Origin: CAIYRG01 sp035318785
Lineage (GTDB): Bacteria; Pseudomonadota; Alphaproteobacteria; Micropepsales; Micropepsaceae
Assembly: GCA_035318785.1 (NCBI GenBank)
Contig: DATHDZ010000212.1
Coordinates: 1-13,475 of the forward strand
DNA: 13,475 nt
Direction: 5' to 3'
Of this stretch, positions 1 through 8,538 are shown one piece after another. How positions within the stretch are numbered: position 1 is the stretch's first letter; every line of letters starts with the position of its first letter. Made by a program: the position numbers and the translations under genes. The notes under the pieces were generated by a model, which was given only the letters and a program-made list of their open reading frames with translations, made no database searches and was not told the DNA's origin.

Positions 1-1235
1 TGCTCGCGGTGGCCAAGGCGTTGGGTGCGGCGCAAACCGTGGTGGTGACCGCGCCCGGTGCAGAAGCCGTGACGAAGCTAGCCGCCGAATGGGGCGCCGA
101 AACCGTGGTGCAGGAGCGTCAGCTCGGAACAGGCCACGCCGTTCTCATGGGCGAGAAACCGCTCGCCGGGTTCAACGGCAATCTCTTGGTCCTGTTCGGC
201 GATGCGCCGCTTCTGACGCAAGCGACACTTTCCCGCCTGACGGCCCGTTTGGCAAAAAATGCGGACCTGTCCGCGCTCGGCTTCCGCGCCGCCAATCCGG
301 CCGGTTATGGCCGCATGATTGTGGAAAACGACAGCCTTATCCGCATCGTAGAAGATAAGGATGCGAGCGCGGATGAACGCCGCATCGACCTGTGTTTTGC
401 CGGGATGCTCGCGGGGCGTGCAAGCGCAATCTTCGACCTGCTGCATGGGATCGACAACCGCAATGCGCAGGGCGAGTTCTATCTGACGGACATCGTCGCG
501 CTCGCCCGCAAGCGCGGCCTCAATTGCGCCTTCGTAGAAGGGGATGAAAAGGAAATGCTCGGCGTGAACTCGCGCGCACAGCTTGCGCAAGCGGAAAGTG
601 CCTTTCAGGCGCGCCGGAGAACGGAGCTGATGGAGAGCGGCGTCAGCCTGCTGGCGCCCGAAACAATTCATCTCTCCGCCGATACCATTATCGAGCCCGA
701 CGCTATCATTGGTCCCTATGTGGTGTTCGGCCCGGGCGTGACGGTCCGAACGGGCGCCGAGATCCGCGCCTTCTGCCACCTCGAAGGGGCAGAAGTGGGC
801 GCCGGCGCCACTGTGGGACCCTTCGCGCGCCTTCGGCCCGGCGCGGTGCTGGAAGAATCTGTGCATGTCGGCAATTTCGTCGAAGTGAAGAACGCGCGTT
901 TGGAGAAGGGCGCCAAGGCCAATCATTTGTCCTATATCGGCGATGCGAGGGTGGGGGCGGCCAGCAATATCGGCGCCGGCACGATCACCTGCAATTACGA
1001 CGGCGACAACAAGCATTTCACCGACATCGGCGCCCGCGTCTTCGTCGGCGCGCATGCCACGATCGTCGCTCCGGTGAAGATCGGTGACGGCGCCTATGTG
1101 GGGGCGGGAAGCGTCATCACGGAAAATGTCGCGCCCGACGCTCTGGCCCTTGGCCGTGCGCGCCAAGTGGTCAAGCCGGGGCGCGCGGATGCGATCCGGG
1201 CATCAAACAAAACCAAAAAGAACAGGAACGGTTGA
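1..1235 (+). CDS. glmU: GlmU, bifunctional GlcNAc-1-P uridyltransferase / GlcN-1-P acetyltransferase (5' end missing)
   Basis: Makes UDP-GlcNAc in the cytoplasm: the C-terminal domain acetylates glucosamine-1-phosphate, and the N-terminal domain transfers UMP from UTP. The frame is open to the left edge; a GTG at position 9 is internal. About 410 codons are visible against about 456 in E. coli GlmU, so roughly the first 40-45 residues, including the GxGTRM nucleotide loop, lie outside the window. Visible pyrophosphorylase motifs are QLGTGHA, GDAPLL (the Asp of the metal/UTP site), AGYGR and NAQGEFYLTDI. After about visible residue 210 come left-handed beta-helix hexapeptide repeats, with GPFARLRPGA, GNFVEVKNARL, HLSYIGDA (His at 924-926, matching the acetyltransferase catalytic His) and GAGTITCNYDG. 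The tail is basic. glmS starts 3 bases after the stop, so the two are very probably cotranscribed. I am confident of the identity. Confidence 0.97.
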   Translation, partial: LAVAKALGAAQTVVVTAPGAEAVTKLAAEWGAETVVQERQLGTGHAVLMGEKPLAGFNGNLLVLFGDAPLLTQATLSRLTARLAKNADLSALGFRAANPAGYGRMIVENDSLIRIVEDKDASADERRIDLCFAGMLAGRASAIFDLLHGIDNRNAQGEFYLTDIVALARKRGLNCAFVEGDEKEMLGVNSRAQLAQAESAFQARRRTELMESGVSLLAPETIHLSADTIIEPDAIIGPYVVFGPGVTVRTGAEIRAFCHLEGAEVGAGATVGPFARLRPGAVLEESVHVGNFVEVKNARLEKGAKANHLSYIGDARVGAASNIGAGTITCNYDGDNKHFTDIGARVFVGAHATIVAPVKIGDGAYVGAGSVITENVAPDALALGRARQVVKPGRADAIRASNKTKKNRNG

Positions 1236-1238
1236 GTC

Positions 1239-3065
1239 ATGTGTGGAATCATCGGCATTGCCGGAACGCGCGACGTATCGCCCCTGATCGTGGAGGCGCT
1301 CAAGCGCCTGGAATATCGCGGCTATGATTCCGCAGGCGTGGCCACGCTGAATGGCGGCGGAATCGACCGCCGCCGCAGTCCGGGCAAGCTCAGCCAGCTC
1401 GCGAAACTGCTCGAAGAAAAACCGCTGCCGGGATTCACCGGCATCGGCCACACGCGCTGGGCGACGCATGGCGCGCCGACCGAGCGCAATGCCCATCCGC
1501 ATGCCTCATCGCGCGTCGCCTTGGTCCATAACGGCATCATCGAGAATTTCCGCGAGCTGAAAGACGAGCTTCGCGCGGCCGGCCACCAATTCGAGTCCGA
1601 GACCGACACCGAGGTCGCCGTCCATCTCGTCACCCATTATCTCGACCAGGGGCTTTCCCCGGAAGCGGCGGCACGCAAGGCCGTGAAGCGGCTTACCGGC
1701 GCGTTTGCGCTGGTGATGATCTTCAAGGGTGAAGAGTCTCTGATGATCGCGGCGCGGCGCGGCAGTCCGCTCGCCGTGGGTTACGGCGACACGGAGGCCT
1801 ATCTCGGCTCGGATGCGTTTTCGCTGTCCCCGTTCACAAATCGGGTCGCTTATCTCGAAGACGGCGACATTGCGGTTGTGAAGGGCCCGGACGTTGCCAT
1901 CTATGACCAACATGACCGTTGGGTGGCGCGGCCGATCCATGTCATTCAGCCCTCCGGCGCGATGGTGGACAAGGGCAATCACCGCCATTTCATGGCCAAG
2001 GAAATCCACGAGCAGCCGGAAGTCGTCGGCCACACCATTTCGCGCTATATCGACGCCTCTGGTCCAAACGTGAATCTGTCTGCGGAAGCTGTTGCGCCGT
2101 TCAAGCAGGCGACGCGCTTGACCATTTCGGCCTGCGGCACCGCGTTCTATGCCGGCCTGATCGGCAAATATTGGTTCGAAAAATTTGCGCGGCTGCCGGT
2201 CGAAGCCGATGTGGCGTCCGAGCTTCGCTACCGCCATCCCGTCTATCCCGAAGGTGGGCTCTGCCTCTACGTCTCGCAATCGGGAGAAACCGCCGACACG
2301 CTGGCCGCCATGCGCGATGCCAAATCCGCCGGCCAGCGCACGGCCGCGATCGTCAATGTGCCGGAAAGCTCCATCGCGCGTCAGGCCGACATCGTCTGGC
2401 CGACCTATGCGGGACCGGAAATCGGCGTCGCGTCGACCAAAGCCTTCACCTGCCAGCTTTCCGTGCTCGCCGCCCTCGCCATTGCGGCAGCGCGCGTGCG
2501 CGGCCATATCGACGCGGCCGAAGAGCACCGGCTTTGCGGGCTGCTGCTCGAAACACCGCGCCATATGGTCTCGCTTCTGGCGCAGGAGGCGAAAATCGAA
2601 GCCATCGGGCATGAGATCGCCAAGGCGCAGGACGTGCTCTATCTCGGGCGCGGCGTGAATTTTCCGCTAGCCCTCGAAGGCGCGCTGAAGCTGAAGGAAA
2701 TTTCGTACATCCACGCCGAAGGCTATGCGGCGGGCGAAATGAAGCATGGACCCATCGCGCTGATCGACCGGAACGTCCCGGTGATCGTGATCGCGCCTTC
2801 CGACGAACTCTTCGAGAAGACCATCTCCAATATGCACGAGGTCATGGCGCGAGGCGGCAAAGTTGTGCTGATTTCCGATCGCAAGGGCCTGGATGCGGGC
2901 GCCGACCGCACATGGGCGTCAATAGAAGTCCCTGAAGCTGATCCTTTCATCACGCCGCTGATCTATGCGCTTCCCGTCCAATTGCTCGCCTATCACACCG
3001 CTGTTGCCAAAGGCACCGACGTGGACCAGCCGCGCAATCTCGCGAAATCCGTCACCGTGGAATAG
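1239..3065 (+). CDS. glmS: GlmS, glutamine--fructose-6-phosphate aminotransferase (isomerizing)
   Basis: Converts fructose-6-phosphate and glutamine to glucosamine-6-phosphate and glutamate, the first step of the hexosamine pathway in the cytoplasm. The product has 608 residues, the usual length. It begins MCGIIGI, so Cys2 becomes the N-terminal nucleophile after Met removal. The class II glutaminase domain spans about 2-220, with RWATHG at 73-78 and HNGIIENF starting at 97. Two SIS sugar-isomerase domains follow, with SACGTAFYAG near 296, SQSGETADT near 346, STKAFTCQ near 399, the EGALKLKEISYIHAE block near 480, and the C-terminal tail DQPRNLAKSVTVE that closes the active site. The ATG lies 3 bases after the glmU stop, and AGGAACGG inside the glmU end (from about 1224) can serve as ribosome binding site. 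The 3-base gap leaves no room for a leader or ribozyme, so expression should follow glmU. Confidence 0.98.
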   Translation: MCGIIGIAGTRDVSPLIVEALKRLEYRGYDSAGVATLNGGGIDRRRSPGKLSQLAKLLEEKPLPGFTGIGHTRWATHGAPTERNAHPHASSRVALVHNGIIENFRELKDELRAAGHQFESETDTEVAVHLVTHYLDQGLSPEAAARKAVKRLTGAFALVMIFKGEESLMIAARRGSPLAVGYGDTEAYLGSDAFSLSPFTNRVAYLEDGDIAVVKGPDVAIYDQHDRWVARPIHVIQPSGAMVDKGNHRHFMAKEIHEQPEVVGHTISRYIDASGPNVNLSAEAVAPFKQATRLTISACGTAFYAGLIGKYWFEKFARLPVEADVASELRYRHPVYPEGGLCLYVSQSGETADTLAAMRDAKSAGQRTAAIVNVPESSIARQADIVWPTYAGPEIGVASTKAFTCQLSVLAALAIAAARVRGHIDAAEEHRLCGLLLETPRHMVSLLAQEAKIEAIGHEIAKAQDVLYLGRGVNFPLALEGALKLKEISYIHAEGYAAGEMKHGPIALIDRNVPVIVIAPSDELFEKTISNMHEVMARGGKVVLISDRKGLDAGADRTWASIEVPEADPFITPLIYALPVQLLAYHTAVAKGTDVDQPRNLAKSVTVE

Positions 3066-3082
3066 CGCGCGCCTGCGCGCGC
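3065..3082 (+). terminator. GC-only hairpin at the end of glmS (candidate terminator or 3' stabiliser)
   Basis: GCGCGCG at 3065-3071 pairs with CGCGCGC at 3076-3082 around a CCTG loop. The left arm starts at the last base of the glmS TAG. No run of T follows, so it is not a classical intrinsic terminator. It may terminate with Rho, protect the 3' end, or simply be a GC-rich accident. The alternating purine-pyrimidine run is also prone to other secondary structure. Confidence 0.3.
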
Positions 3083-3240
3083 GCCCGCGGGACTGCGTTG
3101 CGTCATGGCGGGAAGATTACGGACGCGTCACAAATCTCCTGTCACGCGCTCGGCCTCAGGCCGGCTAGCCCCGGATAATTTTCGCAACGCAATCATGCTA
3201 GAAAACATACGCAAATATCCTCGCGGCCGCTGGAACGAAT
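3066..3240 (+). promoter_or_regulatory. Intergenic region ahead of the efflux operon, presumed promoter
   Basis: This 175-base gap separates glmS from the adaptor gene and should hold the efflux promoter. GATAAT at 3174-3179 matches the sigma70 -10 consensus in 5 of 6 positions, but no convincing -35 sits 16-18 bases upstream. A small inverted repeat, CGGCC-TCA-GGCCG (3151-3163), lies just before it and could be an operator or a weak hairpin. The ribosome binding site of the adaptor is poor: only GGAA at 3232-3235, five bases before the ATG. No regulator gene is adjacent. Confidence 0.3.
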
Positions 3241-4497
3241 ATGAACGTCCCGCCCTCCAGGCAAATCGCACAAAGCATCCCTGGAATCGCCCAGAAGGCG
3301 AAGCCGCGCAACTGGCTTATCGGCGGCGGCGCACTGATCCTGGCTCTCGGCGCGTTCTGGTATGTCACCCGCGCCGACAATGCCCCCACGGGTGGTCAAC
3401 GCCCCTCCGCTGCGGCGCCCGTCAGGGTCGCCGAAGTCATCCGCCGCGATATGTCGGTGGTCAGGCGCACCCCCGGCACGGTGATCGCCAACACGACCGT
3501 CCAGGTTACCGCGCGTGTTCAGGGTGTCCTGGACGCGGCAAACTTCAAGGAAGGCCAGTTCGTCAAGAAAGGCGATCTGCTCTTTCGCATCGACCCGAGA
3601 CCCTTCGAGGCCGCGCTCGCGCAGGCGCGTGCCATGTTGGTCCGCGATCAAGCGCAGCTGAAAAATGCCGATCGCGACAGGCTGCTCTATGAGCATCTGA
3701 ATCAAATCGGTGCGGTATCGACTCAGCAGCGCGATACATCCGTCAGCAGCGTTGAGGTCCTTAACGCAACGCTTGCCGCCGACGAAGCGGCCATCAACAT
3801 CGCGCAATTGAATCTCGGCTATACGGAGATTCGCTCGCCGGTGGACGGCAAGACTGGCCCGATGCTGGTTCAGCCCGGCAATATGATCGCCACCAATAGC
3901 ACGACGCCGCTGGTGACCATCGCGCAGATTCAGCCGATCAAGATTTCCTTCAACCTGCCGCAGGCCGATCTGCAGCTCATTCTGGCCCGCCAAAGGACCA
4001 ACGGTCTGACGGCGATCGTGGATTCGAACGATGCGGCCGGAAAGCCTCTTTCGGCGCCTATCGATTTCACCAGCAATGCCGTCAACAATCAGAGTGGCAC
4101 CATCGAGTTGCGCGCCACCTTCGATAATAAGGATTTGTCGTTCCTGCCCGGCCAGCTCGTCAACGTCACCGTGGAACTGAACAAAATCCCCGATGCGCTG
4201 GTCGTCCCGAGCGATGCGGTCAATGACGGCCCCGATGGTTCCTATGTGTATGTGGTCGCAGGCGGCAAGGCCGTGCAGCACACCGTTAGGATCGTGTTCG
4301 ACGATTCGAAGAACATCGCCGTCGAAGGAGACGTGAAACCCGGCGATTCTGTGATCGTTGAAGGGCAATTGCGCGTTGATCCCAACGGCGCGGTCAATGT
4401 CTTGCCGTCAAAGAACGGTACGCAAGCCAGACCGAACATTTCAACCGAAGCTTTCCAGGAACAAAACCGCCGCGTCGGCAATGCGGCTGGCCCCTGA
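3241..4497 (+). CDS. MdtA-like RND efflux periplasmic adaptor (membrane fusion protein)
   Basis: Links an inner-membrane RND pump to an outer-membrane channel in a tripartite exporter. The 418-residue product has a basic N-terminus and one hydrophobic segment at about 26-43 (LIGGGALILALGAFWYV). No lipobox cysteine is present, so it is probably membrane-anchored or signal-cleaved. The half lipoyl motif VQVTARVQGVLDAANFKEGQ and VKKGDLLFRIDPRPFEAAL follow, then an alpha-helical hairpin (about 125-195), the second lipoyl half (YTEIRSPVDGKTG), a beta-barrel with QPIKISFNLPQADL, and the membrane-proximal PDALVVPSDAV and GDSVIVEGQLRV. The motif order matches E. coli MdtA closely. Its TGA shares one base with the ATG of the pump gene (4495-4499), indicating translational coupling. 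The substrate cannot be read from sequence. Confidence 0.93.
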   Translation: MNVPPSRQIAQSIPGIAQKAKPRNWLIGGGALILALGAFWYVTRADNAPTGGQRPSAAAPVRVAEVIRRDMSVVRRTPGTVIANTTVQVTARVQGVLDAANFKEGQFVKKGDLLFRIDPRPFEAALAQARAMLVRDQAQLKNADRDRLLYEHLNQIGAVSTQQRDTSVSSVEVLNATLAADEAAINIAQLNLGYTEIRSPVDGKTGPMLVQPGNMIATNSTTPLVTIAQIQPIKISFNLPQADLQLILARQRTNGLTAIVDSNDAAGKPLSAPIDFTSNAVNNQSGTIELRATFDNKDLSFLPGQLVNVTVELNKIPDALVVPSDAVNDGPDGSYVYVVAGGKAVQHTVRIVFDDSKNIAVEGDVKPGDSVIVEGQLRVDPNGAVNVLPSKNGTQARPNISTEAFQEQNRRVGNAAGP

Positions 4498-4499
4498 TG
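4495..4499 (+). promoter_or_regulatory. Stop/start overlap coupling adaptor and pump translation
   Basis: TGATG: the adaptor TGA (4495-4497) shares its final A with the pump ATG (4497-4499). The sequence just upstream has no strong ribosome binding site, so the pump is probably translated by termination-reinitiation, which helps keep subunit amounts matched. Confidence 0.7.
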
Positions 4500-7400
4500 A
4501 ATATCTCGCGGCATTTCATCGAACGTCCCGTCATGGCCTCGCTTCTGATGGCGGCGCTGGTGATCTTCGGGATATTCGGTTACGTGACACTTCCCGTCAG
4601 CGAACTGCCGAACGTCGATTTCCCGACCATCACTGTCAACGCGAACCTGCCGGGTGCGGACCCCGAAACCATGGCTTCCGCCGTGGCGACGCCGCTTGAG
4701 AATGCTTTCGCGACCATCCCCAGCCTGGATACGATGACCTCGTCGAGCGATCAGGGCCGCGCCAGGATCACCCTTCAATTCCGTCTCGATCGCAACATCG
4801 ATGCCGCCGGCCAAGACGTTCAAGCTGCCATCGCGGGCGCCGTGCGCCGCTTGCCCAAGGCGATGCCCAATCCGCCGACCTACAGCAAGGTCGACCCGTC
4901 GGCTCTACCCATCTTCTTCGTCTCGCTCTATTCCAAAAGCCTGCCCATTTATAAGGTCGACCAATACGCCAGAAGCGTGCTCGCGCCCCAGATATCGACC
5001 TTGGATGGGGTAGCTCAAGTCAATATCATCGGTGGCGCAAAATACGCGGTTCGTATTCAGGCTGATCCCAACGCGCTGGCGGCTCGCCAGATGGGAATCG
5101 ACGAACTCGCGAATGCCACGAATCTGACAAATACCAATCAGGCGACGGGCACGCTGAACGGAGCGTCGAAAGCTGCTGCCATTCACGCCGACGGCCAATT
5201 GACCAACGCCGACGCGTTCCGCCGCCAGATCATCGCTTTTCGCAATGGGGCCCCCGTCACCTTTGGGGATGTGGCCAATGTCGTCGACAGCGTCGAAGAC
5301 ACCCGTCGTTCGGATTGGCTGAATGACCAGCGCGCGGTAACCGTCGCCGTCCAGCGTCAGCCCGGATCGAATACGATGGCGGTGGTGGACAACATCAAGA
5401 AGGTGCTGCCGCAATTCCAAGCCCAGCTTCCCGCATCGATCCAGATGGAGGTTTTTTACGATCGCAGCCAAACCATCAGAGCGGCCGTCAACGATGTGCA
5501 GATCACCCTCCTGATCGCCGGCGCGCTTGTGATCGGCGTGATTTTCATTTTTCTGCGCCGGGTCCGCGCGACCTTCATTCCAGCGGTGGCCTTGCCAATT
5601 GCGGTTGTCGGCACCTTTGCCGGCATGTCCTTGCTGGGGTTCAACCTCGACAATCTTTCGCTGATGGCCCTCACATTGTCGGTCGGGTTTGTGGTCGATG
5701 ATGCGATCGTCATGCTGGAAAATATCGTCCGGCACGTCGAAGCGGGCGAGAGGCCGTTTGAGGCCGCGCTGAAAGGGTCGTCCGAGATCGGTTTCACCAT
5801 TCTGTCCATGACCGTTTCGCTGGCGGCCGTCTTTATTCCCGTGGTCTTCATGGGCGGTATTGTCGGACGCCTGCTGCATGAATTTGCGCTGACGATCATT
5901 ATCGCCATCCTCATTTCGGGCCTGATCTCGGTGACGCTCACTCCGATGCTCTGCGCCCGTATTCTGGAGAGCGAACATGGAAAGAAGCACAATGCGTTTT
6001 ATCGCGCCAGCGAAGGCGCCTTCAACCTTATGCATCGTGCCTATGATCGCAGCTTGCGTTGGAGCCTTGCGCACCGCCCGATTATTTTCGGCATTTTCGT
6101 GGCCAGCTTCTTTGCGAGCTATGGGCTGTTCCAGATCATGCAGCAGGACTTCCTGCCGAGCGACGATGCCGGCCTGCTGCATGGCAGTGTGCAAACGGCA
6201 GTTGGAACCTCGTTCGACCAATACCTAGCTTACTCAAGGCAAGTCGCGGACATCGTCGAAAAGGATCCCAGCGTTTCCGATGTGCAGTCGGATGAGAGCG
6301 GTGAGTTGAACATCGCACTGAAGCCTCTGGCCGTGCGCAAGCTTTCTGCCGATCAAATAGCGGCAGAATTGCGCGCCAAGCTACGCGGAATCCCGGGCAC
6401 CAGCGTCACCATCGTCAATCAACCGATCATTCGCGTAGGGGCACGGGGTTCACGCTCGAACTACCAATACACGCTGAAAGGCATCGATCTGAAGGAGTTG
6501 GAGGACGCCGCATCCCGCCTGGTGCGCAAGCTGCAGGCCGACCCGACTTTTATCGGCGTGAATAGCGATCACGACAATGCCTCGCAGTCGGTGAAAGTGG
6601 ATATCGATCGCAACCGCGCCGCCTCTTTGGGCATTACCCCCGATGAGATCGAAACGGCGCTTGGCGCGGCGTTCGGCGGCCAGCAGGTTTCGCAGATTTA
6701 TACCTCGGTGGATCAGTACCAGGTGGTCCTCGAATTGTTGCCGCAATATCAGCAGGACGCCTCCGCTCTTTCGCGCCTCTACCTGACGGGCACAGGGGGA
6801 GCCATGGTGCCGCTCACCGCCGTCACCAGAATAGGGCGCGGTTTGATGGCCCTGAACATCAATCATTCCGGCCAGGTTCCCGCCATTACGATTTCCTTCG
6901 ACCTCGCCGCCGGAAAAGCCCTGAGCGACGCGATCGCTGGAGTGGAGAAAGCCGTTGGAGAAATCGGCCTGCCTGCGGATGTACAGGGAAATTTCGCGGG
7001 CACCGCTGCAGCCTTCCAGAGTTCCAACGGCAATATGGGACTGTTGCTCCTGATGGCGACTTTGACGGTCTATATTATCCTGGGCATTCTCTATGAAAGC
7101 TTTGTCCACCCGCTGACGATTTTGTCCGGCCTGCCGTCGGCCGCGGTGGGTGCGCTGATGACCCTTTATGTTTTCGGTATACCGCTGACGGTTTACGCCT
7201 TTGTCGGCATGATGATGCTGGTTGGCATCGTCAAGAAGAACGCGATCATGATGATCGACTTCGCATTGCAAAGGCAGCGCAAAGATAGGAACGTGCCGCC
7301 CGAGCAGGCGATCTACGAAGCCGCGATGATCCGCTTCCGCCCCATCATGATGACAACCATGTCGGCGATGATGGGCACTTTGCCTATCGCGCTGGGCACC

Positions 7401-7574
7401 GGCATGGGCGCCGCGTCGCGCCGGCCGCTGGGCCTCTGCGTCGCAGGTGGTTTGCTGCTTTCACAATTGCTCACGCTCTACATCACGCCGGTTCTGTACA
7501 CCTACCTCGATCGCTTCGGCCGCCGCTTTGACTTCGGCGCACGGGGCCGGGCGATAGCCTCTCCGGCGGAATAA
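4497..7574 (+). CDS. MdtB/MdtC-like RND multidrug efflux pump (HAE-1 family)
   Basis: Inner-membrane proton-driven exporter of amphiphilic compounds, working with the preceding adaptor. The 1025 residues are normal for the family. TM1 is about 12-32, followed by a large periplasmic porter loop; TM2-TM6 lie between about 335 and 485, TM7 near 522-542, then the second periplasmic loop, and TM8-TM12 from about 848 to 997. Proton-relay residues are intact: Asp401-Asp402 in VVDDAIVMLENI (TM4) and Lys914 in GIVKKNAIMMIDFAL (TM10). RFRPIMMTTMSAMMG opens TM11. The TM10 motif and YESFVHPLTILSGLPSA are like MdtB/MdtC rather than AcrB. E. coli uses two such pumps side by side, but only one is present here, so it is probably a homotrimer. 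No outer-membrane factor gene follows; a TolC-type channel must come from elsewhere. The next gene is convergent, 12 bases away. Confidence 0.95.
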   Translation: MNISRHFIERPVMASLLMAALVIFGIFGYVTLPVSELPNVDFPTITVNANLPGADPETMASAVATPLENAFATIPSLDTMTSSSDQGRARITLQFRLDRNIDAAGQDVQAAIAGAVRRLPKAMPNPPTYSKVDPSALPIFFVSLYSKSLPIYKVDQYARSVLAPQISTLDGVAQVNIIGGAKYAVRIQADPNALAARQMGIDELANATNLTNTNQATGTLNGASKAAAIHADGQLTNADAFRRQIIAFRNGAPVTFGDVANVVDSVEDTRRSDWLNDQRAVTVAVQRQPGSNTMAVVDNIKKVLPQFQAQLPASIQMEVFYDRSQTIRAAVNDVQITLLIAGALVIGVIFIFLRRVRATFIPAVALPIAVVGTFAGMSLLGFNLDNLSLMALTLSVGFVVDDAIVMLENIVRHVEAGERPFEAALKGSSEIGFTILSMTVSLAAVFIPVVFMGGIVGRLLHEFALTIIIAILISGLISVTLTPMLCARILESEHGKKHNAFYRASEGAFNLMHRAYDRSLRWSLAHRPIIFGIFVASFFASYGLFQIMQQDFLPSDDAGLLHGSVQTAVGTSFDQYLAYSRQVADIVEKDPSVSDVQSDESGELNIALKPLAVRKLSADQIAAELRAKLRGIPGTSVTIVNQPIIRVGARGSRSNYQYTLKGIDLKELEDAASRLVRKLQADPTFIGVNSDHDNASQSVKVDIDRNRAASLGITPDEIETALGAAFGGQQVSQIYTSVDQYQVVLELLPQYQQDASALSRLYLTGTGGAMVPLTAVTRIGRGLMALNINHSGQVPAITISFDLAAGKALSDAIAGVEKAVGEIGLPADVQGNFAGTAAAFQSSNGNMGLLLLMATLTVYIILGILYESFVHPLTILSGLPSAAVGALMTLYVFGIPLTVYAFVGMMMLVGIVKKNAIMMIDFALQRQRKDRNVPPEQAIYEAAMIRFRPIMMTTMSAMMGTLPIALGTGMGAASRRPLGLCVAGGLLLSQLLTLYITPVLYTYLDRFGRRFDFGARGRAIASPAE

Positions 7575-7586
7575 GCGGTCCAGCGA

Positions 7587-8525
7587 TCAATCCAAAAAAA
7601 TTACCGGAGCAAGCGGCTTTCGGTTGACCGAAAACGAAAAAATATCGGGGCGGGAATAATGACCGCAGACATCGAGCGAACGGCGCGCGCGCCGTGCCGC
7701 TTCCGGGTCGATCTCCGCGTAGAGAATTCCTTTTTCGCGATGATGTGGGCCGGCGGCGATGGCGCCCATCGGCTTGATCACGATGGCATCGCCATCATTG
7801 ATCCATTCATCGGGAGTGAACAGCCTGTCGCGTTCCGGGAAATTTTCCGGCACGTCGCGCCCCTGCATAGCGGTGGCCGTCCCCACAACCCAGCAGCCGC
7901 CTTCCTTGGCGATGTGACGCATCGTGGCAATCCAGCTTTCACCGGCATCCCAAGTCGGAGCGATGTAAATCTCGATGTCCTGCGCGTAGAGAGCGTAGCG
8001 CGCCAAAGGCATGTAACTCTCCCAGCATATCAGCGATCCCACTCGTCCCGCCGGCGTATCGACGACCTTCAGTCCGCTCGCATCACCCATGCCCCAGACC
8101 ATGCGTTCCGGATTGGTCGGCATCAATTTCCGGTGGTGGTTGAGGATCGTTCCATCCGCGCCAATCACCACCACCGTATTGAAGAGCGTTGTCCCGCTGA
8201 ATTGACTGTCGATTTCATTGATGCCGATGACGATCGTTACCGCATACTTTGCGGCGGCCTCTTGAAGCGGCTGTAAGTCTGCGCGATGGAGATCAACGGC
8301 GTTCTCGCGAAGCCGGCTGTGAATCTCCGACGACAAAGCCATGTCGCCGCCCGGCTTGAGGCGCCAAATCCACGCCGGATAACCCGGTATGTAGGCCTCC
8401 GGAAATATCAGAAGCGAAGCACCTTGACTCGCGGCTTCGTCAATCGACGCGAGCGCTGTCTCAATCGTCTTTGTACGGTCGAGTAGGACAGGAGGCTTTG
8501 AGATGACAGCAATTTTCGTGGACAT
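7587..8525 (-). CDS. Nitrilase (carbon-nitrogen hydrolase superfamily, branch 1)
   Basis: Predicted cytoplasmic enzyme hydrolysing a nitrile to the carboxylic acid and ammonia. From the ATG at 8525 the product has 312 residues, with the full catalytic triad: Glu43 in FPEAYIPGYP, Lys133 in HRKLMPTNPE, and Cys167 in SLICWESYMPLAR. RMVWGMGD after the Lys and CWES around the Cys are typical of true nitrilases rather than amidases or cyanide-specific forms. The C-terminal part has GGCWVVGT and a late domain ending RKPLAPVIFLD. A GTG at 8561 would add 12 residues, but the ATG is better: GAAGG lies 8 bases upstream and MSTKIAVISKPPVLLD aligns with usual family N-termini. It stands alone, with no nitrile hydratase, aldoxime dehydratase or amidase beside it, so the substrate (aliphatic, aromatic or arylaceto-) is open. 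It is divergent from the Pro/Ala-rich gene. Confidence 0.93.
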   Translation of the reverse strand: MSTKIAVISKPPVLLDRTKTIETALASIDEAASQGASLLIFPEAYIPGYPAWIWRLKPGGDMALSSEIHSRLRENAVDLHRADLQPLQEAAAKYAVTIVIGINEIDSQFSGTTLFNTVVVIGADGTILNHHRKLMPTNPERMVWGMGDASGLKVVDTPAGRVGSLICWESYMPLARYALYAQDIEIYIAPTWDAGESWIATMRHIAKEGGCWVVGTATAMQGRDVPENFPERDRLFTPDEWINDGDAIVIKPMGAIAAGPHHREKGILYAEIDPEAARRARRSLDVCGHYSRPDIFSFSVNRKPLAPVIFLD

Positions 8526-8533
8526 GTCGCCCG

Positions 8534-8538
8534 CCTTC
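8534..8538 (-). promoter_or_regulatory. Ribosome binding site deciding the nitrilase start
   Basis: GAAGG on the minus strand, 8 bases ahead of the ATG at 8525-8523. It supports that ATG over the in-frame GTG at 8561. Confidence 0.6.

Noticed and set aside
1236..1238. A glmS ribozyme ahead of glmS.
   Set aside because: Only 3 bases separate glmU and glmS, so there is no room for the leader; this ribozyme is known mainly from Gram-positive bacteria.
78..2612. Minus-strand open frames of 362 and 368 codons opposite glmU and glmS.
   Set aside because: They are shadows of conserved genes; the translations show no domain or signal.
3105..3692. A 195-codon plus-strand frame overlapping the start of the adaptor gene.
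   Set aside because: It is Arg-rich without recognisable motifs and runs out of frame through the conserved adaptor sequence.
3193..6221. Long minus-strand open frames (391 and 438 codons) opposite the adaptor and pump genes.
   Set aside because: They are antisense to strongly recognisable genes, have low-complexity His/Arg/Asp-rich translations, and arise from GC-rich codon bias.
7594..7634. An intrinsic terminator between the pump and nitrilase genes: an A7 run and the TTTCGG-TTGA-CCGAAA inverted repeat.
   Set aside because: Both lie inside the nitrilase coding end; the T run on the minus strand is not directly preceded by a stable stem, and on the plus strand the bases after the stem are A, not T.
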